A stretch of DNA of 64,000 nucleotides from Rhodocollybia butyracea (taxonomy: Eukaryota; Basidiomycota; Agaricomycetes; Agaricales; Omphalotaceae): positions 901,072-965,071 of the forward strand of contig JADNRY010000006.1 of the NCBI GenBank assembly GCA_015501585.1, given 5' to 3'. The stretch's first letter is position 1; every line of letters starts with the position of its first letter. Under the pieces are notes generated by a model. The model worked only from the letters and a program-made list of their open reading frames with translations, was not told the origin of the DNA and did not search any database. This document shows, piece after piece, positions 53,703 to 63,101 of this stretch. The position numbers and the translations under genes are program-made.

Positions 53703-56348
53703 TCTATTGACATGGTGGTGAGTGCATTGAGCTTAGTTGACTGAGTGCGGATGAGTTCTGTATGCTTGTCCATAAGTATTGTCTGATGTTGACCTGTAAG
53801 GTGTTCATCCCCCTTCTGGGGGACATAGTCTGCGTGCTGTGATCCAGTGTCGGCAACATTGTCCTTACCAGGAGCCCAATCCAACCTGAAATCATACTCC
53901 GATAGGAACATTGCCCAACATGCTTGTCGTTGGTTAAGCAATTTTGAAGTCATGAAGTAAGTTAGATTTTTGTGATTGGTAGACACCAGAATGGTGAACA
54001 GGGATCCCAATAACCAGTGGCAATGTTCTTTGAAGGTCTTGATAATTCCGAGAAGTTCCTTGTCATGAATTTCAACATAGTTAATTTTGGCAGGTGTGAA
54101 TTTTCTAGAGAAGAAAGAGACTGGGTATAAGTCTCCATTCTCATCTGCCTGTTGAACAACTCTGCAGAGTGCAAAGTTGGAACCATCAGTGGAGACATGT
54201 ACAGGTTTCTTGGGATCAAAGTGATGTAGTATAGGAGCCTTGAGAAAACAATCTTTCAATTTCTTGAATACTGAGACACATTCTGCAGAAAAATCAAATG
54301 ACTTGTTTTTCTTTGACATGGCTGTGAGAGGACCACATCACGGAACTGGGACGATTATGTCTGGGAATGGGAGTGAGCCATACATTGATGGCAATAATGG
54401 CCATGTAATTGCCATTTGGGTAGTCAATCGCCATCGATGGCTGGCTTATGGCCATCAATCTCCATCGATGTTCAGTCCATGGCCATTACTACCATCTCCG
54501 GACATAATTGTCCCGCAATGGCCATAATCCCGCCGGTTCTGTGATGCAGTAATCCTTGAATAATCAAAGATGAATCTTTGGTAAAAGTTGGTGAACCCTA
54601 GGAAGGACTGTAACTCCTTGAGTGTTGTTGGCATAGGCCAATCTAAGATTGTACTGAGTTTCTTGGGGTTCATAGAGATTCCTTCTGCGCTGACTATGTA
54701 GCCCAAGTATTCAACTTCTTGTTTGTCAAATTCACATTTCTTGGGGTTGGTGCATAGGTGGGCAGCTTTCAGGCATTCTAAGACCATGGAGACATGTACA
54801 TCATGTTCCTCCGACTGTGTCTTTGAGAATACCAGAATATCATCCAAATAGACAACACATGTGATGCCTATAACATCCCAAAGGACATCTTGAATAAAGC
54901 CTTGCCGGGCGGCAGGTGCATTTTTGAGACTGTAGGGAACAACTAAGTGTTCAAAGAGACCAAGGTGTGTGTGGAAAGCAGTTTTCCATTCATCACTGTC
55001 ACAGATACATAAGTGGCTATATGCACTCTTGAGATCAATCACCGTGAAAACCTTGCACCCTTGGACTTGATCAAGCAGATCATCAACCAATGGTAGCAGG
55101 AAGCGGTTCTTTTTGGTGATGGCATTAAGTCCATGGAAATCAATACAAAGCCAAATTTCTCCAGTCTTTTTCTTGATAAAAAGTATGGGAGCCCCGGCAG
55201 TGGATGTAGAAGGTTGGATGTGACCTCGGTGTAAGTTGTTTGTAACATACTCTGCCACAGCATCTTTTTCCTGTGGTGTGAGTCGGTACATGGGACCAAA
55301 GGGAGGGGTACTGCCATCTTTAAGTTCAATGTCAATATCCCAAGAACAATGTTCTGGGAGTTTTTCAAACTGCTGAGGGTTGAAAACTGAGTCTGCAAAT
55401 TGTGCATATTCATCTGGCAAGTATTTCCTTAAATCCTCTTCTTCAGAGGGGTCAGGCAGTTTAGGTGGTGGAGGAGCTGTAGTGTTAAAGAAATTGATGA
55501 AGACTTTGGATTTGGCATTGTGGAATTGGAGAACAGCAATTTGTTCACTCTTTGATACCTTCTGGAAACATTTATATCCTAAGATTTTGACGTCTGGTGG
55601 TTTTTTTTGCAGGGGGTTCTTCTGGACATGCTGGGACAGAGTGTGTGTCAGGTGGTTTTGTTGTTGCAAAAACCCTGGTCTTGGGAAATTTAGCAGAGAT
55701 CCAGCTGTGTTTTGCCTCACTGGAGAGACCAAATCCTATGGCATGGGGCATAGTATTTTGGGCAGAGGTATCGGCATCAAGTTTCTGAGTGCCAGTGGGA
55801 GTAGGAGTAATTTTCAAGAGACCGGAGCCTCTAGCAAACACAGTAAAAGTGGAATGATCACAACAAGACATTGTGAGTGACGAACTTGCCCAATCAATTA
55901 CCGGGTTATGTTTCTTTAGCCAATCCAGTCCTAATATGACAGGATGTTCGACTTCTACAATAGAAAGCATAATAATTTCTTGATGTGCAGAGATGGTTAG
56001 GTGAGTGAGTACATCTTGGGTGATCAGCCCAGATGCAATGGGACAACCATCAACTGCTGTTACAGGTTGGGGTTGGAGTTTCTTCCTTCGATGAAGTGAG
56101 TGATGAGTTGCAAACTTGTGGGAAATGATGCATCCAGATGCTCCTGAATCAATCAAGGCATAGGTTCAAAGAATTTCATTCTCAGGAAAACGTAGAGTGA
56201 CAGAAATAAAGAATTGTTCATCAGAAATAAGAGAGTGAATAAAAATAGGAGGGTCTCTTGGTATGAGTTCATAAGTACTGTCTAAGAACCGACAATATTC
56301 TGGAGCATCTGGTAAGTTTGTCTGTGTGTGAGTCCCTTGTGTAACCAA
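53703..56348 (-). pseudogene. Gypsy Pol: protease, RT and RNase H, disrupted
   Basis: Protease: LIDSGASGCIISHKFA with the catalytic DSG, and VEHPVILGLDWLKKHNPVID. A TGA at 56166 lies seven codons before it. RT: STAGAPILFIKKKTGEIW, CIDFHGLNAITKKNRF, VFTVIDLKSAYSHLCI and the catalytic YLDDILVFSKT. RNase H: PVHVSTDGSNFALCRVVQQ, ELLGIIKTFKEHCHWLLGS, DWAPGKDNVAD. Protease and RT are in different frames; the change falls on A8 (minus strand) at 55601-55608, where seven As would restore the frame. A 211-bp MITE separates RT from RNase H. The frame ends inside the 53091-53690 element. Confidence 0.87.
54336..54546. mobile_element. 211-bp MITE inserted in gypsy pol
   Basis: The ends CATCACGGAACTGG (54336) and, on the other strand, CATCACAGAACCGG (54546) are inverted repeats. 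A second inverted pair lies inside (GACGATTATGTCTGG / CCGGACATAATTGTC). The interior is built of ATGGCCAT-type palindromic words. Removing it brings the RT segment RITAS next to PLTAMSKKNKS, as expected for an uninterrupted pol. Confidence 0.75.
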
Positions 56349-56377
56349 ATGCTCTGGGACATCCTGGGAGCACTTGG

Positions 56378-57151
56378 TTAGGCTTTTCTTGAAGACTTCT
56401 GCTTGTCATTCCAAGCTTTCTGTCTTTCAGTGTAAGTCTTCTTGGCACATTCAGACATGTTAGGGCATTTATCCTTGAAATGTCCGCTGCTGCTGCAGTA
56501 CATACAGAGGCCAGCAGCTTTACGGCATTCTTGTTCCTCTGTAGTGAGTGGTCCCTTGGGTTTGCCTACCCTTGCAGCATCAATCTGCATTGGTTTGCCG
56601 GGTGGCAACTCCTGTGGATAGGAGCTAGGTGTGATGGATTGTGGCTTAGCCTTTGATCCATGATTGTCAATCTTCTTTTCCTGATCGCGCTCAAAGAGGC
56701 AATCATCAATCTCAATGACAAAGCCACAATAGGCTTTATACTCCATGGGTCTAGTGTCTTTGGGAACTAAGGCAATGGCATCCTTGATAGGACCCTTCAG
56801 GTGCTGGTAGATGTAAAGGATATTGGTAGCTTCGGAAAGTTCCAAATGATAAATCCATTCATCAATTTTGGCAATGTAATTTGCCACAGAGCCGGTCTGA
56901 TGGATCTCATCAATTTTTTGTTGTGCTGTGGCAGTAACATTGGAGTCATCAAAATGTTTTGTAAAATTTTCAATGAGACTAGGGAAGCTGTAGAGTAACT
57001 CTCCTTGTTGTTTTTCCACTGAATTGTACCAATCCTTTGGGGATCCTTTGCCCAAGTAAGTTGACAAGTAAACACACTTGTCTTTCTCACTTGGCAAGGA
57101 TCGGCGTGATAGAAATACAGTGTTCTGAATTTCTTGGAGGAATGGTGTCAC
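56378..57151 (-). CDS. Gypsy Gag (retrotransposon capsid/nucleocapsid)
   Basis: About 257 residues. A retrotransposon-gag capsid core is visible (KGSPKDWYNSVEKQ; FPSLIENFTKHFDDSN; GSVANYIAKIDEWIYHLEL; QHLKGPIKDAIALV), followed by a basic linker and one CCHC zinc knuckle (CMYCSSSGHFKDKC) for RNA packaging. It ends with a Lys-rich tail. The first codons are close to the junction with the LTR at 57159, so the true N-terminus may be lost. Confidence 0.8.
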   Translation of the reverse strand: MTPFLQEIQNTVFLSRRSLPSEKDKCVYLSTYLGKGSPKDWYNSVEKQQGELLYSFPSLIENFTKHFDDSNVTATAQQKIDEIHQTGSVANYIAKIDEWIYHLELSEATNILYIYQHLKGPIKDAIALVPKDTRPMEYKAYCGFVIEIDDCLFERDQEKKIDNHGSKAKPQSITPSSYPQELPPGKPMQIDAARVGKPKGPLTTEEQECRKAAGLCMYCSSSGHFKDKCPNMSECAKKTYTERQKAWNDKQKSSRKA

Positions 57152-57158
57152 AGAAGTG

Positions 57159-57638
57159 TGCTGTCACACATCTGCTTACCTAATCACCTTCCCACGACCA
57201 TATTCCATCTCTAAAGTATATACTTTTATAGTAAAGTTTGATTACATTCTTCATATTCCTTCTAGTTCACTATTTTGCCTAGTTTACTTAGTTTTAGAGT
57301 TATTTCTTCAGTTTGAGTGGTGACTGTTGAAAATATGTATGCGCGCACAATTGTGGACACCTATTTTCACGCCTCATGCGTTTCAGTACAAATAGAACCA
57401 AACAAATACCTATTCCTTACTTAGTTAGAAAGAGTCCAAATCAATATTCACATATCTTTGATTCATTTCATTGTTTGCTGTCTATTGGAGTACTGAGGAA
57501 CTATAAGGCTATTAGTACAACACTATAGTCGTTATACTGAGCATAACAACGCTGTACTAAGACGGGTATCACACTGCTTGGGTTAGCTGAAGTGCGCTCC
57601 AGTGTGTTTAACTTCAACAAGTGCAGTTTCCTCCAACA
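57159..57638. repeat. 480-bp LTR copy (copia type) without its own element
   Basis: Starts TGCTGTCACACATC and ends TTTCCTCCAACA (TG...CA). It differs from the LTR at 61375-61854 by only about five bases in 480. There is no primer-binding site after it and no matching short duplication across its flanks (AAGTG / TTTGT), so it is not a simple solo LTR. It lies exactly at the junction between the gypsy gag and an unrelated RT fragment. Confidence 0.88.
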
Positions 57639-58171
57639 TTTGTCAGTCATTATAACTTTAACACTCATCCCATACCAATCAGCCATTTGTAGCCTCTGTT
57701 ATGCGCTCCCTTAGAGAGGGATTCTGGCCTTTCTATGATGCTGAATGGGCAGAAGAGTCTAAACAAAGGATTGAGAACTATGTCACTGAGCCAGATGATT
57801 TTACTGCACTCAGAGCTCACAGAGATCAGGAAGTTACAGCTGGGAGATGGTCTGAAGCACTACCAGAGGACTTTGTTCTCTTACCTGGTATGAAGGTCTC
57901 CCCAATGTTTGTAGTCTGGCAGAAGGGAAAACCTCGAGTTGTTATGGACCAGACTAGCTCTGGTCTGAATGATAACATTCCAAAAGCTGAGGGGAAGGTC
58001 AAGTATGATGATATGCACACTTTTGGTCAGGTTCTCAATGATGTGCTGAAGGAGCATCCAACTGAAGAACTGATCCTGTTTAAGAGTGATGTTGCTAAGG
58101 CATTCCTCAATCTGCCTGGCCACCCACTTTGTGTTGGCATTAGCAATTGGACCCTGGTTACATCATTCTAG
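57639..58171 (+). pseudogene. Reverse transcriptase fragment, DIRS/tyrosine-recombinase element type
   Basis: The frame runs from about 57665 (NQPFVASVMRSLREGFWPF) through EVTAGRWSEALPEDFVLLPG, MKVSPMFVVWQKGKPRVVMD, GKVKYDDMHTFGQVLND and LILFKSDVAKAFLNLPGHP, then ends at a TAG. This matches the N-terminal part of the RT found in fungal DIRS-like elements, up to the first catalytic Asp (SDVAKAF). The YxDD box, RNase H and recombinase are absent. Both ends are cut: by the LTR at 57638 upstream and by unrelated sequence after about 58127. Confidence 0.7.
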
Positions 58172-58247
58172 TACTAAGACTAACCGCTTCAGTACAACAT
58201 GAATGTGGGCCAGTTGAGTGACTAACAATCCTCATAGTGATATATGG

Positions 58248-58816
58248 TCGACATGAAGGCGGATTCCAAGGGTAGGGAGACTTTCTGAAGGCCTCTGCAA
58301 ACAACAGATACCATCCAGGACTTGCAATGCACAATTCATCACTTTTCAGTGCACATGAATTCATTGCAAGTCCGCCGCGCCTCATCGCAGTACCGTGCGG
58401 ACCTGCTATTACTGTCATAGGCACTCTATCATGCCCTTAACAAATCGCGAAAAGAATCGAAGCGCCACCTATCTTCGTTCTTCCGCGATTCCATTTTCGA
58501 AATCCAGCACTCTAACTTGGACTTTGCATTTCGAGTTTTTCAGCACATGACCACCTCTGGTCAGCTGCCACTTTGGACAGATGATCAGCCAGTGTCCCTG
58601 TCGAGTTTCTAGTTCTATCAGGTGCCGGAGTTCCGAGCAGAGGCCTGTGAGAACATGATTAGAAATCTGACAAGGCCTGTGCTTCTTTCCTTCCTTCCCC
58701 CACCATCAACTTCGCTTCTGGTGACTGGTAAGGACATCTGTCCACTCTATACAGCTCTGATAGCTCAAACATCGCCTCACAGCACCTCCTTTTGACTGCA
58801 CAGACTCTAGCTCTTG
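58248..58816 (+). repeat. Direct repeat, copy 1 (569 bp)
   Basis: Begins TCGACATGAAGGCGG and ends CTCTAGCTCTTG. Nearly identical to 60786-61360, in the same orientation, and the two bracket a gag gene like terminal repeats. It does not begin with TG and end with CA, so it is not a standard LTR. Confidence 0.9.
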
Positions 58817-59105
58817 CTCACAGAGTCTCAGATCAAAGGAATTGGTGCGCTTTTTCACTGATCTATCTGATCTTTCACTGAACAGAGCCCACAACACATC
58901 CATAACAGATCTATACACATCTACAGCCTCTGAAGTCGACCTAGTTGTCAGATCTTGGATATCAGGGCTCTCAGTGCGCTTAGATCGATGTTTTTTGCCT
59001 GTGTACTGTATACTGACTGATATCTGACTTAGATCTTGCTTGATCAAGTCGATTTTTCATCATACTCCTTGCTTCTACCTCACACATCTTCATATCAACC
59101 ATTCC

Positions 59106-60794
59106 ATGTCCAAAACTCGAGCTGATTCCTCAGATCTTGATGAATTGGAAGATCATACCTATGATCCTGCATCCCAGGCCACTAGATCGCTTCATACCTT
59201 GTCTAGGACGCTTCCTAGCGCTAGATTGCGCCAATCTGGGCCTAATCCATCCACATCTCGCTCTAATCCAGTCCAGAATCGCTCCAATCTCTCTCAGATC
59301 CGCTCTGATCTTCCCCAAACTCGCTCTAAACAGCTCCAACCTTCACAAGTCACCTCTGGTAGCTCATCCAACACTGCTAGCACTCAGATCGCTCAGATCG
59401 CCGCTTCACAGCCCTCTAAATCGCTCCAAGATCGTCTCACAGACCCTCCTGCCGCTTCTACATCCAATCCTCGCTCCCACCACCACTCTATGCCCTCTAA
59501 ATCGCTTCTGGGGCGCATCACTGCCTCTCCTGCACCCTCAGATGCAGCTAGAGAAGCTGAAGCTGTTAGATCTGCTGCTGAAGCGATGCAAGCTGTCCTT
59601 GAACAGTTCAGGAATAGGGAAATCTCTGTCAAACAAGCCTTCAGAGCATTCCAAGATCATAGCAGACATGATCCTGCTGTGGTCAGTGACTATGTGGACC
59701 AGATGCAGCAGATACAGAGGGATGAAATCGAGTTTACTAGGCAAAGAAAAGCTGCTGCTAAAGGTAAACAGAGGCAACAGGCCTCCCCAGAGCGAGTTTC
59801 TCCTATACAAGCTGCTCAGGCAGCAGCATTTGCTGTTATGGAGTCTGAACTTGCTGAGAATGAAGCCCTGCTTGCTGCTGTCAATGCAGATGATGAGATT
59901 GAGAATGAACAACCAGGGGCTGGTACTGTTCAAGCTGTGGCTCCATCCTTTGCCCAGCCTATTGCTTCTTCTACTTCCAAGGTGCCTTCTGGACTCCCAG
60001 TTTCGCTTCTGGAAGCTGCTCCTCACCTTGCAGCACTTACTACTACATCTCCTATGCCCTCTCATGTACAGAGCACCTGGGATCTTCGCCTCCAGTTCAC
60101 TCTGGACAGCAATGTGGATGCTACACTTAGTCTCCTTTCAGCTCAGATGTTTGCTGAGCCACTCCCTCAGTCCCTACTTCGCCTTATCATCAAGGACAAG
60201 TATGTGGACTTTGAGAAGATCCATGCTGCAGTCACTGGATTCAGTTTCCTCTATGATGATAGCAAGGACTTTGGTACAGAGTTTAAGCTGGTTAGGAAAG
60301 AGCAGTCTATTAAGAGCCTCCCAGTCACTACTGAGTCACAGTGGCTTCGAGTTTTTGAGGCTTGGCTTGTTCCTCTGCTCAAGATCTATCCTAACAGGCA
60401 GAGTGAGCTTATTGCCTATAAAGCTCAGATTCAAGAGCTGTTCAGAGTTACTCCCAATGATCCATCTATGGCCATCAGGGTGGATAGAGAGGCTCGCCAA
60501 AAGGCCTCCAATACACCCTTTGATCTTGGGAACTCTGAGAGCCTTAGGCTCATTGTCCTCAAGGAGATGCTTTCTACCACTTCTAAGAAGAGATCTGCTC
60601 CTTCTTCATCTTCTACCACTTCCAAATCGCCTTCTAAGCGCCATGATACACCTTGTATCTTGTGGAATGAAGATAGGTGCTCAGATCCTTGTAGCAATAA
60701 CAGGAAACATGGCTATTGCAGTGAGTGTGGTGAAGCCCACAGAGCCATTAACAGTCAATCATGCTACTCAAAGCTCACTGAAAGATCGACATGA
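59106..60794 (+). CDS. Gag-like protein of a DIRS-like or non-autonomous retroelement
   Basis: About 562 residues from ATG 59106 (MSKTRADSSDLDELEDH). The N-terminal 130 residues are Ser/Arg/Pro-rich and disordered. A helical region follows (EAMQAVLEQFRNREISVKQA; FRAFQDHSRHDPAVVSDYVD), then a middle domain (LRLQFTLDSNVDATLSLLSA; LLRLIIKDKYVDFEKIHAAV). The C-terminal Cys/His cluster is CILWNEDRCSDPCSNNRKHG with CSECGEAH, the pattern seen in gag proteins of basidiomycete DIRS-like elements. The last four codons and the stop lie within the second direct repeat, so the natural C-terminus may have been replaced. The frame is intact throughout. No polymerase follows. Confidence 0.75.
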   Translation: MSKTRADSSDLDELEDHTYDPASQATRSLHTLSRTLPSARLRQSGPNPSTSRSNPVQNRSNLSQIRSDLPQTRSKQLQPSQVTSGSSSNTASTQIAQIAASQPSKSLQDRLTDPPAASTSNPRSHHHSMPSKSLLGRITASPAPSDAAREAEAVRSAAEAMQAVLEQFRNREISVKQAFRAFQDHSRHDPAVVSDYVDQMQQIQRDEIEFTRQRKAAAKGKQRQQASPERVSPIQAAQAAAFAVMESELAENEALLAAVNADDEIENEQPGAGTVQAVAPSFAQPIASSTSKVPSGLPVSLLEAAPHLAALTTTSPMPSHVQSTWDLRLQFTLDSNVDATLSLLSAQMFAEPLPQSLLRLIIKDKYVDFEKIHAAVTGFSFLYDDSKDFGTEFKLVRKEQSIKSLPVTTESQWLRVFEAWLVPLLKIYPNRQSELIAYKAQIQELFRVTPNDPSMAIRVDREARQKASNTPFDLGNSESLRLIVLKEMLSTTSKKRSAPSSSSTTSKSPSKRHDTPCILWNEDRCSDPCSNNRKHGYCSECGEAHRAINSQSCYSKLTERST

Positions 60795-61360
60795 AGGCGG
60801 ATTCCAAGGGTAGGGAGACTTTCTGAAGGCCTCTGCAAACAACAGATACCATCCAGGACTTGCAATGCACAATTCATCACTTTTCAGTGCACATGAATTC
60901 ATTGCAAGTCCGCCGCGCCTCATCGCAGTACCGTGCGGTCCTGCTATTACTGTCATAGGTACTCTATCATGTCCTTAACAAATCGCGAAAAGAATCGAAG
61001 CGCTACCTATCTTCGTTCTTCCGCGATTTCATTTTCGAAATCCTGCACTCTAACTTGGACTTTGCATTTCGAGTTTTTCAGCACATGAGTGGTCCACCTC
61101 TGGTCAGCTGCCACTGTGGACAGATGATCAGCCAGTGTCCCTGTCGAGTTTCTAGTTCTATCAGGTGCCGGAGTTCCGAGCAGAGGCCTGTGAGAACATG
61201 ATTAGAAATCTGACAAGGTCCTGTGCTTCTTTCCTTCCTTCCCCCACCATCAACTTTGCTTCTGGTGACTGGTAAGGACATCTGTCCACTCTATACAGCT
61301 CTGATAGCTCAAACATCGCCTCACAGCACCTCCTTTTGACTGCACAGACTCTAGCTCTTG
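60786..61360 (+). repeat. Direct repeat, copy 2 (575 bp)
   Basis: Same start (TCGACATGAAGG) and end (CTCTAGCTCTTG) as 58248-58816, with a 5-base and a 1-base insertion and a handful of substitutions. It is followed after 14 bp by the copia LTR. Confidence 0.9.
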
Positions 61361-61374
61361 TTGAGTGTACATAG

Positions 61375-61854
61375 TGCTGTCACACATCTGCTTACCTAAT
61401 GACCTTCCCACGACCATATTCCATCTCTAAAGTATATACTTTTATAGTAAAGTTTGATTACATTCTTCATATTCCTTCTAGTTCACTATTTTGCCTAGTT
61501 TACTTAGTTTTAGAGTTATTTCTTCAGTTTGAGTGGTGACTGTTGAAAATATGTATGCGCGCACAATTGTGGACACCTATTTTCACGCCTCATGCGTTTC
61601 AGTACAAATAGAACCAAACAAATACCTATTCCTTACATAGTTAGAAAGAGTCCAAATCAATATTCACATATCTTTGATTCAGTTCATTGTTTGCTGTCTA
61701 TTGGAGTACTGAGGAACTATAAGGCTATTAGTACAACACTATAGTCGTTATACTGAGCATAACAACACTGTACTAAGACGGGTATCACACTGCTTGGGTT
61801 AGCTGAAGGGCGCTCCAGTGTGTTTAACTTCAACAAGTGCAGTTTCCTCCAACA
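61375..61854 (+). repeat. 5' LTR of the copia element
   Basis: Starts TGCTGTCACACATC and ends TTTCCTCCAACA, immediately followed by the primer-binding site. About 99% identical to the copy at 57159-57638. Confidence 0.9.
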
Positions 61855-61868
61855 GGTTATGGGCCCCG
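61855..61868 (+). other. Primer-binding site for initiator tRNA-Met anticodon half
   Basis: GGTTATGGGCCCCG directly abuts the LTR. Its reverse complement, CGGGGCCCATAACC, matches the anticodon stem-loop of initiator tRNA-Met (GGGCCCAUAACCC type). This is the half-tRNA priming site known from Drosophila copia rather than the tRNA 3' end. Confidence 0.75.
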
Positions 61869-62006
61869 TGTTCTAACTGTGCATTTCGTTGTTGTGTTCT
61901 TGTTACCTCTTTACTTGTGCGCTCCTCAATAGTTCTATACTATTGTTGTCTTTCTACACTATCAATTGGCTCAGTTGGCTTGTTGGCTCAGTTGGCTATT
62001 ATCACT

Positions 62007-63101
62007 ATGTCTTTCACTTCTACCACTTCCAACCCATCTTTCAAAGTTCTTACCAAGGACAACTACAATGATTGGGTTGGTAATATGAAGGCATCTCTGA
62101 TGTCTCAAGGTTTATGGAGACTAGTATCTGGCAAAGAGGCTAAGCCCTCAGATCCAGCTCTGTTGGACAAGTGGGAAATTAAAGCTGAAAAGGCTGCTGG
62201 ATTGATTTTCCTTGCTGTCAGCTCGCCTCAGCAGGTGCCTATTAAGGCATACCAAGAGGATCCCATTGCTATGTGGAGGATTCTAGAGAAACAGCATGTG
62301 TCAAAGAAGCCTGGTGCTAGGTTTAATGCCTACAATGCACTGTTCACTATCACAAAGCTGGCTGATGAATCTCTCATGGACATGGCCTCTAGAGTGGAAG
62401 CTGCTATGGCTGACATTCAAAATCTTCGACCCACTGTTGCTCCTATTGTCTCTGGATCCACTGGCTTCACATTGGACTCACTCGACTCTGAGCTTCAATC
62501 AATGGCTCTCATTTGTGCACTCCCTGAGGAGTATAAACATCTATCATCCAACCTGCTTATGCAGGACAATCTTGACAAAGACATGATTCTTGCTGCTTTC
62601 CTTGCTGAACAGCAGAATCAAGCTCATGCTGAGCAGTCTGTCAATCGAGCGCAAGCAGCACAGTCTGCACAACAGAAGAAGAAAGGTGGATATGGAAACA
62701 ACAAGTTTCCACCTAGGGTTGGTGAACCTAGAAACTTTTGTGCCCATTGTGGAATCAAAGGTGTACATTGGCCGGAAGACTGTCCCAGTCATCCTAACAA
62801 AAAGAAAGGCATTAAAGCCAATAAAGCCAAGGTTACAGAGGTGGATACTGAAGGAGTTTTGGAAAATGCTGGTTGTGCTAGTGCAAGTACTCTTAATGGA
62901 CTCTCTTCTTCACATTTTGCTGATATTATGGAATGGAATACAGACACAGGCGCCACTTCTCATATGACACCTCATAAACACTGGATTCGAAATTACACTC
63001 CTCACAGAGTCCCTATTCGTCTTGCAGATCATACTGTAGTGTATTCAGAAGGCATTGGCGAAGTTTTATTTACACCTGTTGTTAATGGCAAAAGAAGTTA
63101 G
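62007..63101 (+). CDS. Copia Gag and protease N-terminal part
   Basis: From ATG 62007 (MSFTSTTSNPSFKVL). Copia-type gag: LTKDNYNDWVGNMKASLMSQ, WRLVSGKEAKPSD, MWRILEKQHVSKKPGARF, LICALPEEYKHLSSNL. A zinc-knuckle-like CAHCGIKGVHWPEDC follows, then the protease with EWNTDTGATSHMTPH (DTG). The frame stops at 63101, just after the protease, where KRS-TAG replaces the expected KEVRDV: one extra A at 63090-63093 explains it. About 364 residues. Confidence 0.82.
   Translation: MSFTSTTSNPSFKVLTKDNYNDWVGNMKASLMSQGLWRLVSGKEAKPSDPALLDKWEIKAEKAAGLIFLAVSSPQQVPIKAYQEDPIAMWRILEKQHVSKKPGARFNAYNALFTITKLADESLMDMASRVEAAMADIQNLRPTVAPIVSGSTGFTLDSLDSELQSMALICALPEEYKHLSSNLLMQDNLDKDMILAAFLAEQQNQAHAEQSVNRAQAAQSAQQKKKGGYGNNKFPPRVGEPRNFCAHCGIKGVHWPEDCPSHPNKKKGIKANKAKVTEVDTEGVLENAGCASASTLNGLSSSHFADIMEWNTDTGATSHMTPHKHWIRNYTPHRVPIRLADHTVVYSEGIGEVLFTPVVNGKRS

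Larger units (their letters stand above)
53691..57158 (-). mobile_element. Dead Ty3/gypsy retrotransposon (integrase and LTRs missing)
   Basis: On the minus strand the order is gag, protease, reverse transcriptase, RNase H, which is the gypsy/chromovirus order. The integrase that should follow is absent because the 53091-53690 element lies at that point. The 5' side ends abruptly at the LTR at 57159. There is an in-frame TGA just upstream of the protease motif, a frameshift at an A8 run, and a MITE between RT and RNase H. The element is therefore inactive. Confidence 0.88.

Noticed and set aside
57159..57638. A simple solo LTR
   Set aside because: Flanking 5-mers do not match and the flanks belong to two different elements.
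59137..60813. 558-codon Leu-rich open frame on the plus strand
   Set aside because: It is the +1 shadow of the gag gene at 59106-60794. Its Leu/Ser composition is an artefact of the gag codon use, and it shows no family motifs.
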